From Myxococcus llanfairpwllgwyngyllgogerychwyrndrobwllllantysiliogogogochensis (GTDB lineage Bacteria; Myxococcota; Myxococcia; Myxococcales; Myxococcaceae), in NCBI RefSeq assembly GCF_006636215.1, contig NZ_VIFM01000095.1, forward strand, positions 1-37,442: a DNA stretch of 37,442 bases, given 5' to 3'. This document shows, one piece after another, positions 1-11,500 of the stretch (position 1 is the stretch's first letter; the number at the start of each line of letters is the position of its first letter). The notes beneath the pieces are model-generated. The model did not search any database. It was not told the origin of the DNA and was given only the letters and a program-made list of their open reading frames with translations. The translations under genes were made by a program, and so were the position numbers.

Positions 1-3000
1 GGGCGCGGCGGCGTGGCACGCGGAGCTATCGGCGCTGGTGGGGGCGCAGCGAGACGCGGAGGAGAAGGAGTCGCGCGCGGCGGAGGCACTGGCGGCGGCG
101 GCGCCTCGGGCGAAGAAGCTGGAGGAGGTCCGCGCGGCGGAGTCGTTCCGAGGGGCGGTGACGGCGGCGGAGGGGGCGGAGCGTCGGTGCGAGGAAGCGG
201 ACGCCACGGGTCGGGTCCGTGGCGCGGAGGTGGAGGAGGCGAAGGCTCGGGCGGCTCAACTGCTGGGGGCGTTGCGGGTGGCGGAGGAGGGGAGGCAGGA
301 GGCGCGGTCGGCGCAAGAGGTCGCGGCGCCGGCGCTGGAGGCCGCGGCGGAGCTGGATGCGCGGAGCGTGGCGGCCGCGCGTGACGCGGAGGAAGCGCGG
401 GCGCGGGCGCGGGTGTCGGAGGACGAAGCGGCGAAGGCTCGGGCGGTGCTCGAGGAAGTCGTGGTCCGCGAGGAGGCCGCGCGGGTGGCGGGAGAGGGGG
501 CTCGGGTCTGGTTGTTGGAGAAGGCCCACTGGGAGGCGCTCGCGAGGGAGTGGCCTCGCTGGCAGCGCGAACTGGAGCGCTACGAGGTGGCGCTGGGTGA
601 GGGGAAGACGGCGCGGGCGGCCGTGGAGGAGCTGCGCGGGGACGTGGATTTGCTGAAGGACGCGGAGCGTCTGAGGCGTCAGGAGCGGGACTCGGCGGCG
701 GAGGGCGAGGCGCGGGCGCAGGCGGCGGCGACGCATGCGGAGACCTCGTTGGGGGAGGGGACGGGCGTGGAGCGGCGGGTGCTGCGGGAGTCACTGCTCG
801 CGAGGCAGGAGACGCTGCGCGCACTGGAGCTGGCCCGGCAGGGCCTGTGTTCGGGAGAGGCCGAGGCGCGAGAGGCCGCGCGTGAAGCGGCGGTGGCGCG
901 GGAGGAATCGGAGTCCGCGTCGGTCGCGGTGCGGGACTCGGCGGTGCGGCGGTTGGAGCGTGAAGCGGCGCTGAAGGAAGCGCGCCGTGCGCTGTCCGTG
1001 GCGGAGGCGACACAGGGGCATGCGGCGCAGCGGGCGCTGCTTCGCGAGGGCGAGGCGTGCCCGCTGTGTGGTGCCACGGAGCATCCGTATCGGCATGAGG
1101 TGCCGGCCCTGGCGGGGTTGGTGGCGGAGTCCGCCGCGCGGGTGGAGACGCTGGAGTCCGAGCGGAATGAGTGCTCTCGCGAAGAAGTGGATGCGAGCGC
1201 GAGGCAGGCGGCGGCGCGAGCGCGAGTCACCCAGGCGGAGTCGCGGCGAGAGGGCGCGGCGGCCCGCTGTGGAGAGCACCGTGACGCGTGGGCGCGGGGC
1301 CGCGAGCAGTGGCGGCGGGTGCGGACTCAGGGCTCGGCGTCTTCGGGAGGTGGGCCGGGACTCAGTGCGCGAAAGGGTGTTGTCGGGGCCCATGACTCCG
1401 AGTCGCCGGGCGGCGAAGAGGGTGCGGGAGTTCGTGACGCCACATCGGCCCCGGGAGTCGCCAGCGCGCGTGATGCCGCGTCTGCTCCCGAAGAGGGCTC
1501 GGGCCCGGAGGCGAGCGTCTGGCTGGAGGCGATGGTCGCCGAAGTCCAGGCACGGCTGTCCGCGCTGAAGTCCGAGGAAGAGGCGGCGGAGGGACTGGCC
1601 CGGACGGCGCGCGAGGCGAGAGCGGCGCTGGAGGCACAGCGCACCCGACGTGAGGTGGCGGCCGATGCGCTCCGGCGCGCGGAAGAGTCCTTCACGCGAG
1701 TGGAGGGCGCGCTGAAGGAGGGGCTGGCCCGGATGGAAGCGGCGGACGCGACGGTGCGACAGGTCCTGGCGGACGTGTCCCCCATCTTCGCCGCGGATGC
1801 GGGATGGGAGGCCAAGCTGGAGGCCGCTCCGGCGGACTTCCGCCAGAAGTGCGGCAAGCGCGTCTCCATGTGGAAGGAGCGCGAGGACATCGTCCAGAAG
1901 GCGAAGTCTCGGGAGGACGAGGAACAGCGACACCGTGCTCACGCGCAGGGCTTGCTGGAGGTGAGCGCTCGCCGTGCCGAGGAGGACGCCGCTCAGGCGA
2001 CGCTCAAGGGTCAGGCTCGGGATGCAGCGGTGCGGGCCCGCGCCGCGCTGCTGGAGGGCCGCCCCACGGAGGAGGTCCGCGCGGAGCTGCGCGCGAAGCT
2101 GGAGTCGGCGCTGGCGGCCTACGAAAAGGCCCGCGTGTCAGCCGAAGCGGCACGACAAGCCGAAGGGGTGGCGCTGGCCCGCGCGGAGGATGCGGCACGC
2201 GACCTCACCCGTGCGCGGGAGTCCCGCGAGTCGGCGCGGAAGGAGCTGGAGCAACGGCTGGCGGCCCAGGGTGTGTCGCTGGACGTGGTGAAGGCGCTGC
2301 TGGCGAACGATGCCGCGTGGTGCGAGGCGGAGGCTCGGGCGCTGGCCGTGCTGCGCGAGGCCCAGGCCCAGGCGCGAGCGGTGCGCGACGAGCGACGTGA
2401 GCGGCGCACGGGCCACGAGTCGAGCGGACCGCCCCGCTTGTCGGAGGAGGAGGCGACCACTGCACGCGAGCACCTGGGAGGGGACGTGGAGGTGCGGCGC
2501 CGAGCCGAGGCGATGCTGCGCGCGAAGCTGGAGGCGGACGACGCGGCCCGTGCCCGTCACGGCAGCGAGGCCCAGGCGCTGGCGGAGCGCAGGCGTGCGG
2601 GCGAGGTGTGGAAGGCGCTGGGTGACCTCATCGGCTCGCATGACGGCAAGCGCTTCAAGGTCTTCGCCCAGAGCCTCACGCTGGACGCGTTGTTGCTGCA
2701 CGCCAACGCGCACTTGCAAGAGCTGGCGCGCCGTTACCGCCTGATGCGCGTGCCCGGGCATGACCTGGACCTCCAGGTGGTCGACGGGGACATGGGTGAC
2801 GAGGTGCGTGGCGTGGCCAGCCTGTCGGGTGGCGAGAGCTTCCTGGTGTCGCTGGCGCTCGCGTTGGGGTTGGCCTCGCTGTCGTCGGAGACGACGCAGG
2901 TGGAGACGCTCTTCATCGACGAGGGCTTCGGGACGTTGGACCCGGAGACGCTGGAGGTGGCGCTGGCGACGCTGGACGCACTCCAGGCCACGGGGCGACA

Positions 3001-3145
3001 GGTGGGCATCATCTCCCACGTCTCGGGGCTCGCCGAGCGCATCGGTGTGCAGGTGCGCGTGGTGAAGCAGGGCGGTGGCCGCAGCCGGCTGGTGGTGGAG
3101 GGCGACCTGGGCCTGCCGTACGTCGCGGTTCAGCAGCTCGCGTGA
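1..3145 (+). CDS. sbcC: Exonuclease subunit SbcC (Rad50-like), 5' end missing
   Basis: The frame is open from the left edge, so this is the C-terminal ~1,040 residues of a longer protein. SbcC is the SMC/Rad50-like ATPase partner of nuclease SbcD and processes hairpins and double-strand ends. Visible here are long Ala/Glu/Arg-rich coiled coils, a zinc-hook CPLCG (bases 1058-1069) at the coil apex, then the C-terminal ATPase half with ABC signature SLSGGES (about base 2820), Walker B/D-loop FIDEGFGTLDPETL (about 2915-2955) and a switch His in ISHVSGL. The N-terminal Walker A lies outside the window. The GTG at base 38 is internal, since coding continues upstream of it. sbcD is usually just upstream and would be off the edge. 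The coil between the hook and the ATPase is unusually Ala-rich, with a low-complexity Ser/Gly/Pro insert near bases 1330-1500. Confidence 0.95.
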   Translation, partial: GAAAWHAELSALVGAQRDAEEKESRAAEALAAAAPRAKKLEEVRAAESFRGAVTAAEGAERRCEEADATGRVRGAEVEEAKARAAQLLGALRVAEEGRQEARSAQEVAAPALEAAAELDARSVAAARDAEEARARARVSEDEAAKARAVLEEVVVREEAARVAGEGARVWLLEKAHWEALAREWPRWQRELERYEVALGEGKTARAAVEELRGDVDLLKDAERLRRQERDSAAEGEARAQAAATHAETSLGEGTGVERRVLRESLLARQETLRALELARQGLCSGEAEAREAAREAAVAREESESASVAVRDSAVRRLEREAALKEARRALSVAEATQGHAAQRALLREGEACPLCGATEHPYRHEVPALAGLVAESAARVETLESERNECSREEVDASARQAAARARVTQAESRREGAAARCGEHRDAWARGREQWRRVRTQGSASSGGGPGLSARKGVVGAHDSESPGGEEGAGVRDATSAPGVASARDAASAPEEGSGPEASVWLEAMVAEVQARLSALKSEEEAAEGLARTAREARAALEAQRTRREVAADALRRAEESFTRVEGALKEGLARMEAADATVRQVLADVSPIFAADAGWEAKLEAAPADFRQKCGKRVSMWKEREDIVQKAKSREDEEQRHRAHAQGLLEVSARRAEEDAAQATLKGQARDAAVRARAALLEGRPTEEVRAELRAKLESALAAYEKARVSAEAARQAEGVALARAEDAARDLTRARESRESARKELEQRLAAQGVSLDVVKALLANDAAWCEAEARALAVLREAQAQARAVRDERRERRTGHESSGPPRLSEEEATTAREHLGGDVEVRRRAEAMLRAKLEADDAARARHGSEAQALAERRRAGEVWKALGDLIGSHDGKRFKVFAQSLTLDALLLHANAHLQELARRYRLMRVPGHDLDLQVVDGDMGDEVRGVASLSGGESFLVSLALALGLASLSSETTQVETLFIDEGFGTLDPETLEVALATLDALQATGRQVGIISHVSGLAERIGVQVRVVKQGGGRSRLVVEGDLGLPYVAVQQLA

Positions 3146-3159
3146 GGTCCAGGCCTCAC
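3142..3159. terminator. Inverted repeat joining two convergent stop codons
   Basis: GTGAGG (3142-3147) and CCTCAC (3154-3159) form a perfect 6-bp stem with a 6-base loop. It overlaps the stop codons of sbcC (3143-3145) and of the convergent kinase gene (3156-3158). It could act as a compact bidirectional terminator. There is no U-tract on either side, so this is inference. Confidence 0.35.
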
Positions 3160-4085
3160 ACGCCCGTGCCCATCAACCCGCGCACCACGGCGGCCACGGC
3201 CAGCGGCGTGGCCACGCGGTCATCGGAGAGGGCGGCGAGGGCCCGCGCGAACTGCTCCGCGGAGCCGAAGCGCTGCGAGGGGTGAGGCGCGAGCGCGCGG
3301 TCCAGCACCAGCGCGAGCGCGTCCGACACCTCCGGCACCTGCATCCGCACGGGCTTCACCCGGCCCCCCCGGATGGCGGACTCCACCTCCTCACCGGGGC
3401 CGGAGGGGAAGGGCGACTCCAACGACAGCAGTTCGTACAGCAGCACCGCGGTGGCCCACAGGTCCACCGCCACGGACACCTCGCCCGCCAGCAGCTCCGG
3501 CGAGCGGTAGTGCTGCTTGCCCAGGCGTCGCGCGTCGAGCGCCATGCCCGCCCGTGAGCGAGCCACGCCGAAGTCCGCCAGCTTCACCTCTCCAGTTCGC
3601 GACAGCAGCACGTTGTGCGGGGACACGTCGCAGTGCACGACACCCAGCGGACGGCCCGTGGTGCTCGTGGCCTGGTGCGCGTGCGCGAGGGCCTCCAGCA
3701 CCTGCCGGACGATGAGCACGGAGATGTCGATGGGCAGCTCGATGCGCCGCCGTCGGCACTGCGCCAGCACGCGCCCCAGGTCCGGCCCCTCCACCAGCTC
3801 CAGCGCGAGGTAGCCCCCGTCGGGCAGCTCTCCATACTCGACGAAGCCGACGATGTGCGGATGCCGCAGACACCGGGCCAGCTCCGCTTCATGCAGGAGC
3901 TGCTCGTGCGCCTCGTCGTCGTGCGCGCGCTCGGGGCGCACGCGCTTGAGCGCCACGTGCTCTCCGGCCCGCGCGCCGTGCTTCACGCGCGCGAGGAACA
4001 CCTCCGCCATGCCGCCGCGTCCCAGGCGGGACAGCAACTCGAAGCGGCCACAGTCCCTCGGCCAGGTCTCCTCCACCACGTCCAT
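3156..4085 (-). CDS. Hanks-type serine/threonine protein kinase, soluble, non-RD
   Basis: A 309-residue eukaryotic-like Ser/Thr kinase. Visible parts are the P-loop GRGGMAEVF (about residues 22-30), the ATP lysine in VALKRV (K47), a C-helix Glu (E66 or E68), the catalytic loop HCDVSPHN (D153, N158), DFG (171-173) and SPE (195-197) in place of APE. The catalytic-loop Arg of HRD is Cys (C152), so this is a non-RD kinase. Such kinases usually do not rely on activation-loop phosphorylation. There is no transmembrane helix or sensor domain, and the protein ends soon after the kinase fold, so it is probably cytoplasmic. It starts 3 bases after the PilZ gene stops, which suggests an operon. The substrate cannot be told from sequence. 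The kinase call is secure; the regulatory statement is inference from family knowledge. Confidence 0.93.
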   Translation of the reverse strand: MDVVEETWPRDCGRFELLSRLGRGGMAEVFLARVKHGARAGEHVALKRVRPERAHDDEAHEQLLHEAELARCLRHPHIVGFVEYGELPDGGYLALELVEGPDLGRVLAQCRRRRIELPIDISVLIVRQVLEALAHAHQATSTTGRPLGVVHCDVSPHNVLLSRTGEVKLADFGVARSRAGMALDARRLGKQHYRSPELLAGEVSVAVDLWATAVLLYELLSLESPFPSGPGEEVESAIRGGRVKPVRMQVPEVSDALALVLDRALAPHPSQRFGSAEQFARALAALSDDRVATPLAVAAVVRGLMGTGV

Positions 4086-4088
4086 GAC

Positions 4089-4949
4089 TCAGCTCACCCC
4101 ACCCACCAGGCTCGCCAGGTAGCCGTCGAGCGTCCGGGAGAAGGTGACGTCGTCACTGAGGAACGCAAGCCCCACGCCGCCGCTGTAAGGGTCATCCAAC
4201 ACGTGCACCACCACCGCCTCGCCCTGCAGATGCTCCCCGTTGGGCAGCTTCACGTCCACGGTGACGACGCTGTCGGGCGGAGGCCGGTGCGCGGTGCGCA
4301 CGAAGAGGCCGCCGTTGGAGATGTTCAGCGCGTGCTCCCGCACGAAGTCCAGCTCGGTGCGGAACTCCAGCTCCAGCCGCACCGCGAACCGGCGCCCCCG
4401 GCGCTGGGGACCGCCCGTTGGCGCGGAGGGCACGCGGCGTGGATCATCCTCCGACGTGGGCACGGCGGCGGGACTCGGTGGCGCCGAGGGAGCAGGAGCC
4501 GCGGGTCGCGAGGCCAGCGCGCTCACGTGCTGCTCCAGCGCCCGTGCCGCGGCGGTGCGCTCCTCGCCCCCGTAGGCCTTTCCTCCCGCGAAGATGCTGT
4601 TGCGAAGCGCGTCGCGCTCCGGCTTGGGCAGACGCCACAGCTCCACGAAGGTGCCGCCGCTGCGCTTCACCTCGTCGGCGAGCCGCTCCACCGCGGCACG
4701 CGGATAGCCCGGGGCCTCCACCTTGAGCTCGATACCGGCCTGCTCGGCCTGCACGGAGACGACGAGCTGCATCGATTGCGCGGAGGGCAGCAGTTCGCCA
4801 AGCCCCTCCACCACCGCCGCGGCGCGTTCTGGTGAAGCCCCTCTATTCCACAATGCCGCGAGACCGAAGACAGGCACGAAAGAGACGATAACCGACGCTT
4901 CCCACCCCGCGAACAGTGTTCGCCAACAGTCATGCCGCAATCCGTCCAT
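4089..4949 (-). CDS. PilZ-domain protein (candidate c-di-GMP receptor)
   Basis: The C-terminal ~100 residues read as a PilZ domain: RRGRRFAVRLELEF, NISNGGLFVRT (the [DN]xSxxG motif), then a beta-barrel ending GGVGLAFL. This is the form common in myxobacterial PilZ paralogues. The N-terminal ~110 residues are an acidic helical region with no assigned fold, joined by an Ala/Pro-rich linker. PilZ domains bind cyclic di-GMP and alter partner activity. Start choice is uncertain. An ATG at 4949 is used here. An ATG at 5033 has a better Shine-Dalgarno-like AGGGGGA but adds residues with AT-rich third positions, and even the first ~40 codons after 4949 have about 59% GC3, so the true start may be further downstream near 4830. 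The kinase gene follows after 3 bases. Whether the two act together is not shown by sequence. Confidence 0.82.
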   Translation of the reverse strand: MDGLRHDCWRTLFAGWEASVIVSFVPVFGLAALWNRGASPERAAAVVEGLGELLPSAQSMQLVVSVQAEQAGIELKVEAPGYPRAAVERLADEVKRSGGTFVELWRLPKPERDALRNSIFAGGKAYGGEERTAAARALEQHVSALASRPAAPAPSAPPSPAAVPTSEDDPRRVPSAPTGGPQRRGRRFAVRLELEFRTELDFVREHALNISNGGLFVRTAHRPPPDSVVTVDVKLPNGEHLQGEAVVVHVLDDPYSGGVGLAFLSDDVTFSRTLDGYLASLVGGVS

Positions 4950-5095
4950 GAGGTTGGACAGAGAGCATACGAAGAGCGACGAAGAACTCGTACCGAGGGG
5001 AATAGTCACTGACCAAAAGGCGCAGGTCTTCATAGACTTCAGGTTCCCCCTGACTCATCCCAACCCCCCCGGAGTCAGGGAAATGGAGTCGAATG

Positions 5096-8473
<3,378 letters not shown>

Positions 8474-8486
8474 CGGTGACGTGAAG

Positions 8487-8512
8487 CGCCGGCCTTCACT
8501 CGAGGGCCGGCG
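8487..8512 (+). terminator. Hairpin after the CglD-like gene
   Basis: CGCCGGCC (8487-8494) pairs perfectly with GGCCGGCG (8505-8512). The stem extends inward to an ACTC tetraloop with one G-T wobble, giving 11 pairs. It lies 13 bases after the stop codon. There is no clear T-tract, so it is a probable GC-rich terminator or 3' stabiliser. Confidence 0.55.
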
Positions 8513-8613
8513 TGGCGGAGTGCTTCCTCGGAAGCTGTCTGGGTCCGAGGAAGCCAGGGGCCTGGTGACGAAACGTCGCCGGGCGTCTGGGACCCGGCTC
8601 AGGACATGAAGAA

Positions 8614-8642
8614 GGCCCCGGTGGCGACGTGCCTCCGGGGCC
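8614..8642. terminator. Hairpin between convergent genes
   Basis: GGCCCCGG (8614-8621) and CCGGGGCC (8635-8642) form an 8-bp perfect stem with a 13-base loop. On the plus strand it is followed by CTCGTGTTTC. On the minus strand it lies about 30 bases after the M14 peptidase stop and is followed by TTCTTC. It is a likely bidirectional terminator separating the lipoprotein and peptidase genes. Confidence 0.55.
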
Positions 8643-8673
8643 CTCGTGTTTCTGGGGACTCAGCAGGGACGCG

Positions 8674-10437
8674 CTACCGGCCCGCGGTGAGTCCCGTGGG
8701 CGCGGTGGCCGTGCGGAGGATGGGGTAGACGCGGTGCTGGGTGTCGCGAGCGGGGTGGCGCTCGTAGAAGAACCGCAGACGCGCGCGCGGGTCCTTGGCG
8801 AAGGCGGGGTCCTTGAGCTTCGCGTCCCACGCGGCCTTCACGGTGGCGTCCCTGGCGAGCAGCTCCCTCGCGAAGGGCTCCAGCACGTAGTCCTCGATGT
8901 ATTCCTTCTGCTCGAAGTGGGCGTTGAAGAAGCCCCACGCCAGGAGCGAGTCCGGCGCGGACGGCTCCAGCAGGTGGGCCACCATCTCCACACCCGGCTG
9001 CGCGGTGGGGACGTACAGCGCGCCGGCGGGAAGTGACTGCGTCTGCTTCTCCCATGCGCCCTTCACCGACAGCGTCTGACGGCCCTCGTTGGACTGGGGA
9101 CTCCACTTCGCCTCGGTGGCGCGGAACACCTCCACGTCGGTGGCGGGTGTCGGGCGGGACAGGCGCTGGAAGCGCAGGCCGTGGGTGGTGAGCTTCTGGG
9201 CCACCCAGGCGGCATGGGACGGCGGCACCAGGTAGCCGCCCGAGGGGATGGAGACGGTGAGGGCGGGCTCCACCTTGTCGAAGTACGGCACGGTCCACAC
9301 CTGCGGCTTGGAGTCGTCGTAGCGAATCCACGTCTGCCCGGAGACGTCGGAAGCGCCGCGCTCATAGGCGTAGCCCCGGAAGGCGATGGGGTGGCTCTCT
9401 GACGTGTTCTTCCACGCGACGACGACGTCGCGCACCTTGCCGGACTGGGCCTCCGCGTCGGCCGCCTTCACGGCGCTCATCATCCCGGCGCCATCGCGGG
9501 CGACGAGGCGCAGGAGGCCCGCGACGACGTCGCGCGTGGCCTTCACGCGCTCGGCATAGGGCTTCCACGAGTGCGTCTCCACGAGCACGCCGAACCGGTG
9601 GTACGCGGCGGCGTAGGCGTGGCTGAAGCGCGGAGGCGGCACGCCGTAGGCGAAGCCGGACGTCGGGTCATCGTCCTGGATGAACGAGGGGTAGAACTCC
9701 AGGGGCTGGTGGCCTTGCGTCTCCAACTCCTGGAACAGCTCCTGGCGCAGCTTCACGCCGAGGGGGCGCAGGCTCTCCGGGCCGGACTTCTGCGGCTCGA
9801 TGCCGACGGCGACGTCGGGCTCGAACTTGGCGCCGTCGGTGACGTGCAGGTCCGCGTAGACGAGCGCGTCCCAGGAGTGGAGGTAGCGCAGCAGGGCCAC
9901 CATCTCCGGGCTCTCCGCCTTGGCGTAGTCGCGGTTGAGGTTGAGGTTCTGCGAGGTGACGCGCCAGCCCATCTCCTCGGGGCCCACCTGGTTGGGGCGG
10001 TTGTTGCGGCCGAAGCGCTCGTGGCCGTCGACGTTGAAGACGGGGACGAAGACGGCGGTGACACCCTTGAGGACACCCGGCAGCGTCTTGCCGGAGAGGA
10101 CGTCTCGCAAGAGCGCGAAGCCGGCGTCCTTGCCGTCGATTTCGCCGGCGTGGATGCCGCCCTGGAAGAAGACGACGGGGCGATTCTTCTTCGAGTTGGC
10201 GGCGGGGGTGAGGGTGCCGTCGGCGCTGGCGACGAGGGCGAGCATGGGCCGGCCCTCGGGCGTGGTGCCGAACGTGTCGCAGCGCACCTTGCCGGGGTAG
10301 GCCTTGGGGAAGGCGCGGCAGAGCGACTCCACCTCGGGGTAGCGGCCGGTGCGTGTCCAGCCGCTCTGCTCGGACGCGGTGGTGAGAGGCGGTGGAGCCT
10401 GGGCGAGCGCCAGGGAGAGGGCGGTGGCGAGGAGCAT
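8674..10437 (-). CDS. M14-family zinc carboxypeptidase, exported
   Basis: A 587-residue protein with an N-terminal signal peptide (MLLATALSLALAQA). The M14 zinc triad is visible: HAGEID supplies His and Glu, and the third His is in ADLHVTDG. A catalytic Glu is likely in VETHSWKPY. The fold occupies roughly residues 30-350. The C-terminal ~240 residues are an accessory region whose fold I do not recognise. Family members remove C-terminal residues from peptides or act on cell-wall peptides; a secreted digestive role fits a predatory myxobacterium but is inference. The ATG at 10437 was chosen because the signal peptide begins there; an ATG 20 codons upstream adds a non-signal-like leader. It lies 31 bases after the MBL-hydrolase gene in the same direction, probably one transcript. 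There is no sign of frameshift or loss of metal ligands. Confidence 0.9.
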   Translation of the reverse strand: MLLATALSLALAQAPPPLTTASEQSGWTRTGRYPEVESLCRAFPKAYPGKVRCDTFGTTPEGRPMLALVASADGTLTPAANSKKNRPVVFFQGGIHAGEIDGKDAGFALLRDVLSGKTLPGVLKGVTAVFVPVFNVDGHERFGRNNRPNQVGPEEMGWRVTSQNLNLNRDYAKAESPEMVALLRYLHSWDALVYADLHVTDGAKFEPDVAVGIEPQKSGPESLRPLGVKLRQELFQELETQGHQPLEFYPSFIQDDDPTSGFAYGVPPPRFSHAYAAAYHRFGVLVETHSWKPYAERVKATRDVVAGLLRLVARDGAGMMSAVKAADAEAQSGKVRDVVVAWKNTSESHPIAFRGYAYERGASDVSGQTWIRYDDSKPQVWTVPYFDKVEPALTVSIPSGGYLVPPSHAAWVAQKLTTHGLRFQRLSRPTPATDVEVFRATEAKWSPQSNEGRQTLSVKGAWEKQTQSLPAGALYVPTAQPGVEMVAHLLEPSAPDSLLAWGFFNAHFEQKEYIEDYVLEPFARELLARDATVKAAWDAKLKDPAFAKDPRARLRFFYERHPARDTQHRVYPILRTATAPTGLTAGR

Positions 10438-10468
10438 GGCCAACCCACAACACAGGCTCCCGTGGGTT

Positions 10469-11404
10469 TCAACCGCCTCGCACGGTGAGCGTTCCACCCA
10501 CCGGTAGGACGTGGACGTGCTCGTGCGGCCAGCCTCGGCGGTTCCACTCGGCGTCCAGGCGGCGGGGCGGTTCGTCGAGCGGCTCGTCGGTGAGCTTGAA
10601 CGTGCCCCAGTGCATGGCGAGGAACTCCCGGGCGCCGAGTGCCTCGAAGGCGCGGACGGCCTCTTCGGGGTTCATGTGCTGGCGGCTCATGAACCACTCC
10701 GGGTCATACGCGCCAATGGGGAGCAGGGCGGCGTCGAGCTTGGGAAAGCGGCGGCCGATTTCCTTGAAGCCATCGAACCAGGCGGTGTCACCGGAGTGGT
10801 AGACGCGGGCGCTGGAGCCCTCGACGACGAAGCCGCCCCAGAGCATCTCGTTGGCGTCGTTGAGGCCGCGTCGGCTCCAGTGTTGCGAGGGGACGTAGTG
10901 GACGGTGACGGGGCCCACCTGGGTGGATTGCCACCAGTCCAGTTCGGTGACGGCGAGCTTGGAGCCCTTGAACACGGGGGACTGTCCCAGGCCGGTGACG
11001 ATGGGGGCGCCCACGTCGGTGAGCGTGGGCAGGTCCAGGTGGTCATAGTGGTTGTGGGAGACGAGGCTCGCGGCGATGGGAGGCAGCTTGTCGACGGGGA
11101 CGCCGGGCGGGACGTTGCGGCGGATGACGACGTTGATGGCGTCGCGCAGCACGGGGTCGATGAGGAGGGACAGGCCGTCGAGTTGGACGAGCCAGCTTGC
11201 GTGGCCCAGCCATGTGAGGCGCGCGCCCTCGCCGGGGGCGGGCGGTGTGGCGAGCAGGGCGAGGTCCGGCTCCACGCGAGGGACGGGTGCATGGTCGGGC
11301 GACTTGCGGCGGCGGCCGGAGAGCTTGTCGGCCACTGCCCATTTGAAGACGCTGCTGAACGGCTGAGGGCCGCTGCCGTCCAGGTTCTTGAAGCGCAAGG
11401 CCAT
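10469..11404 (-). CDS. MBL-fold metal-dependent hydrolase (NAPE-PLD/UlaG-like)
   Basis: A 311-residue metallo-beta-lactamase-fold protein. It carries WLGHASWLVQ near the start of the fold, the metal motif SHNHYDHLD (HxHxDH), a further His in VPSQHWSRRG, Asp in YHSGDTAWFDG and His in MHWGTFKLTDEP. This set, especially the WLGHAS start and MHWGTF..T.EP end, resembles the N-acyl-phosphatidylethanolamine phospholipase D branch, so a phosphodiester or lipid substrate is possible but unproven. There is no signal peptide, so it is probably cytoplasmic. Its start is divergent from the epoxide hydrolase gene (11501), leaving a 96-base shared promoter region. The M14 peptidase gene follows downstream at 31 bases. 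Confidence 0.9.
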   Translation of the reverse strand: MALRFKNLDGSGPQPFSSVFKWAVADKLSGRRRKSPDHAPVPRVEPDLALLATPPAPGEGARLTWLGHASWLVQLDGLSLLIDPVLRDAINVVIRRNVPPGVPVDKLPPIAASLVSHNHYDHLDLPTLTDVGAPIVTGLGQSPVFKGSKLAVTELDWWQSTQVGPVTVHYVPSQHWSRRGLNDANEMLWGGFVVEGSSARVYHSGDTAWFDGFKEIGRRFPKLDAALLPIGAYDPEWFMSRQHMNPEEAVRAFEALGAREFLAMHWGTFKLTDEPLDEPPRRLDAEWNRRGWPHEHVHVLPVGGTLTVRGG

Positions 11405-11500
11405 GATGCGTGCTCCTCGAAGGACACCGGAGCGCGGAGCTCCGAGCGTCTGTCATGCTCGCGGGACGGTGCAGTTCGCAAGGGGAATGGAGCCCCTACC

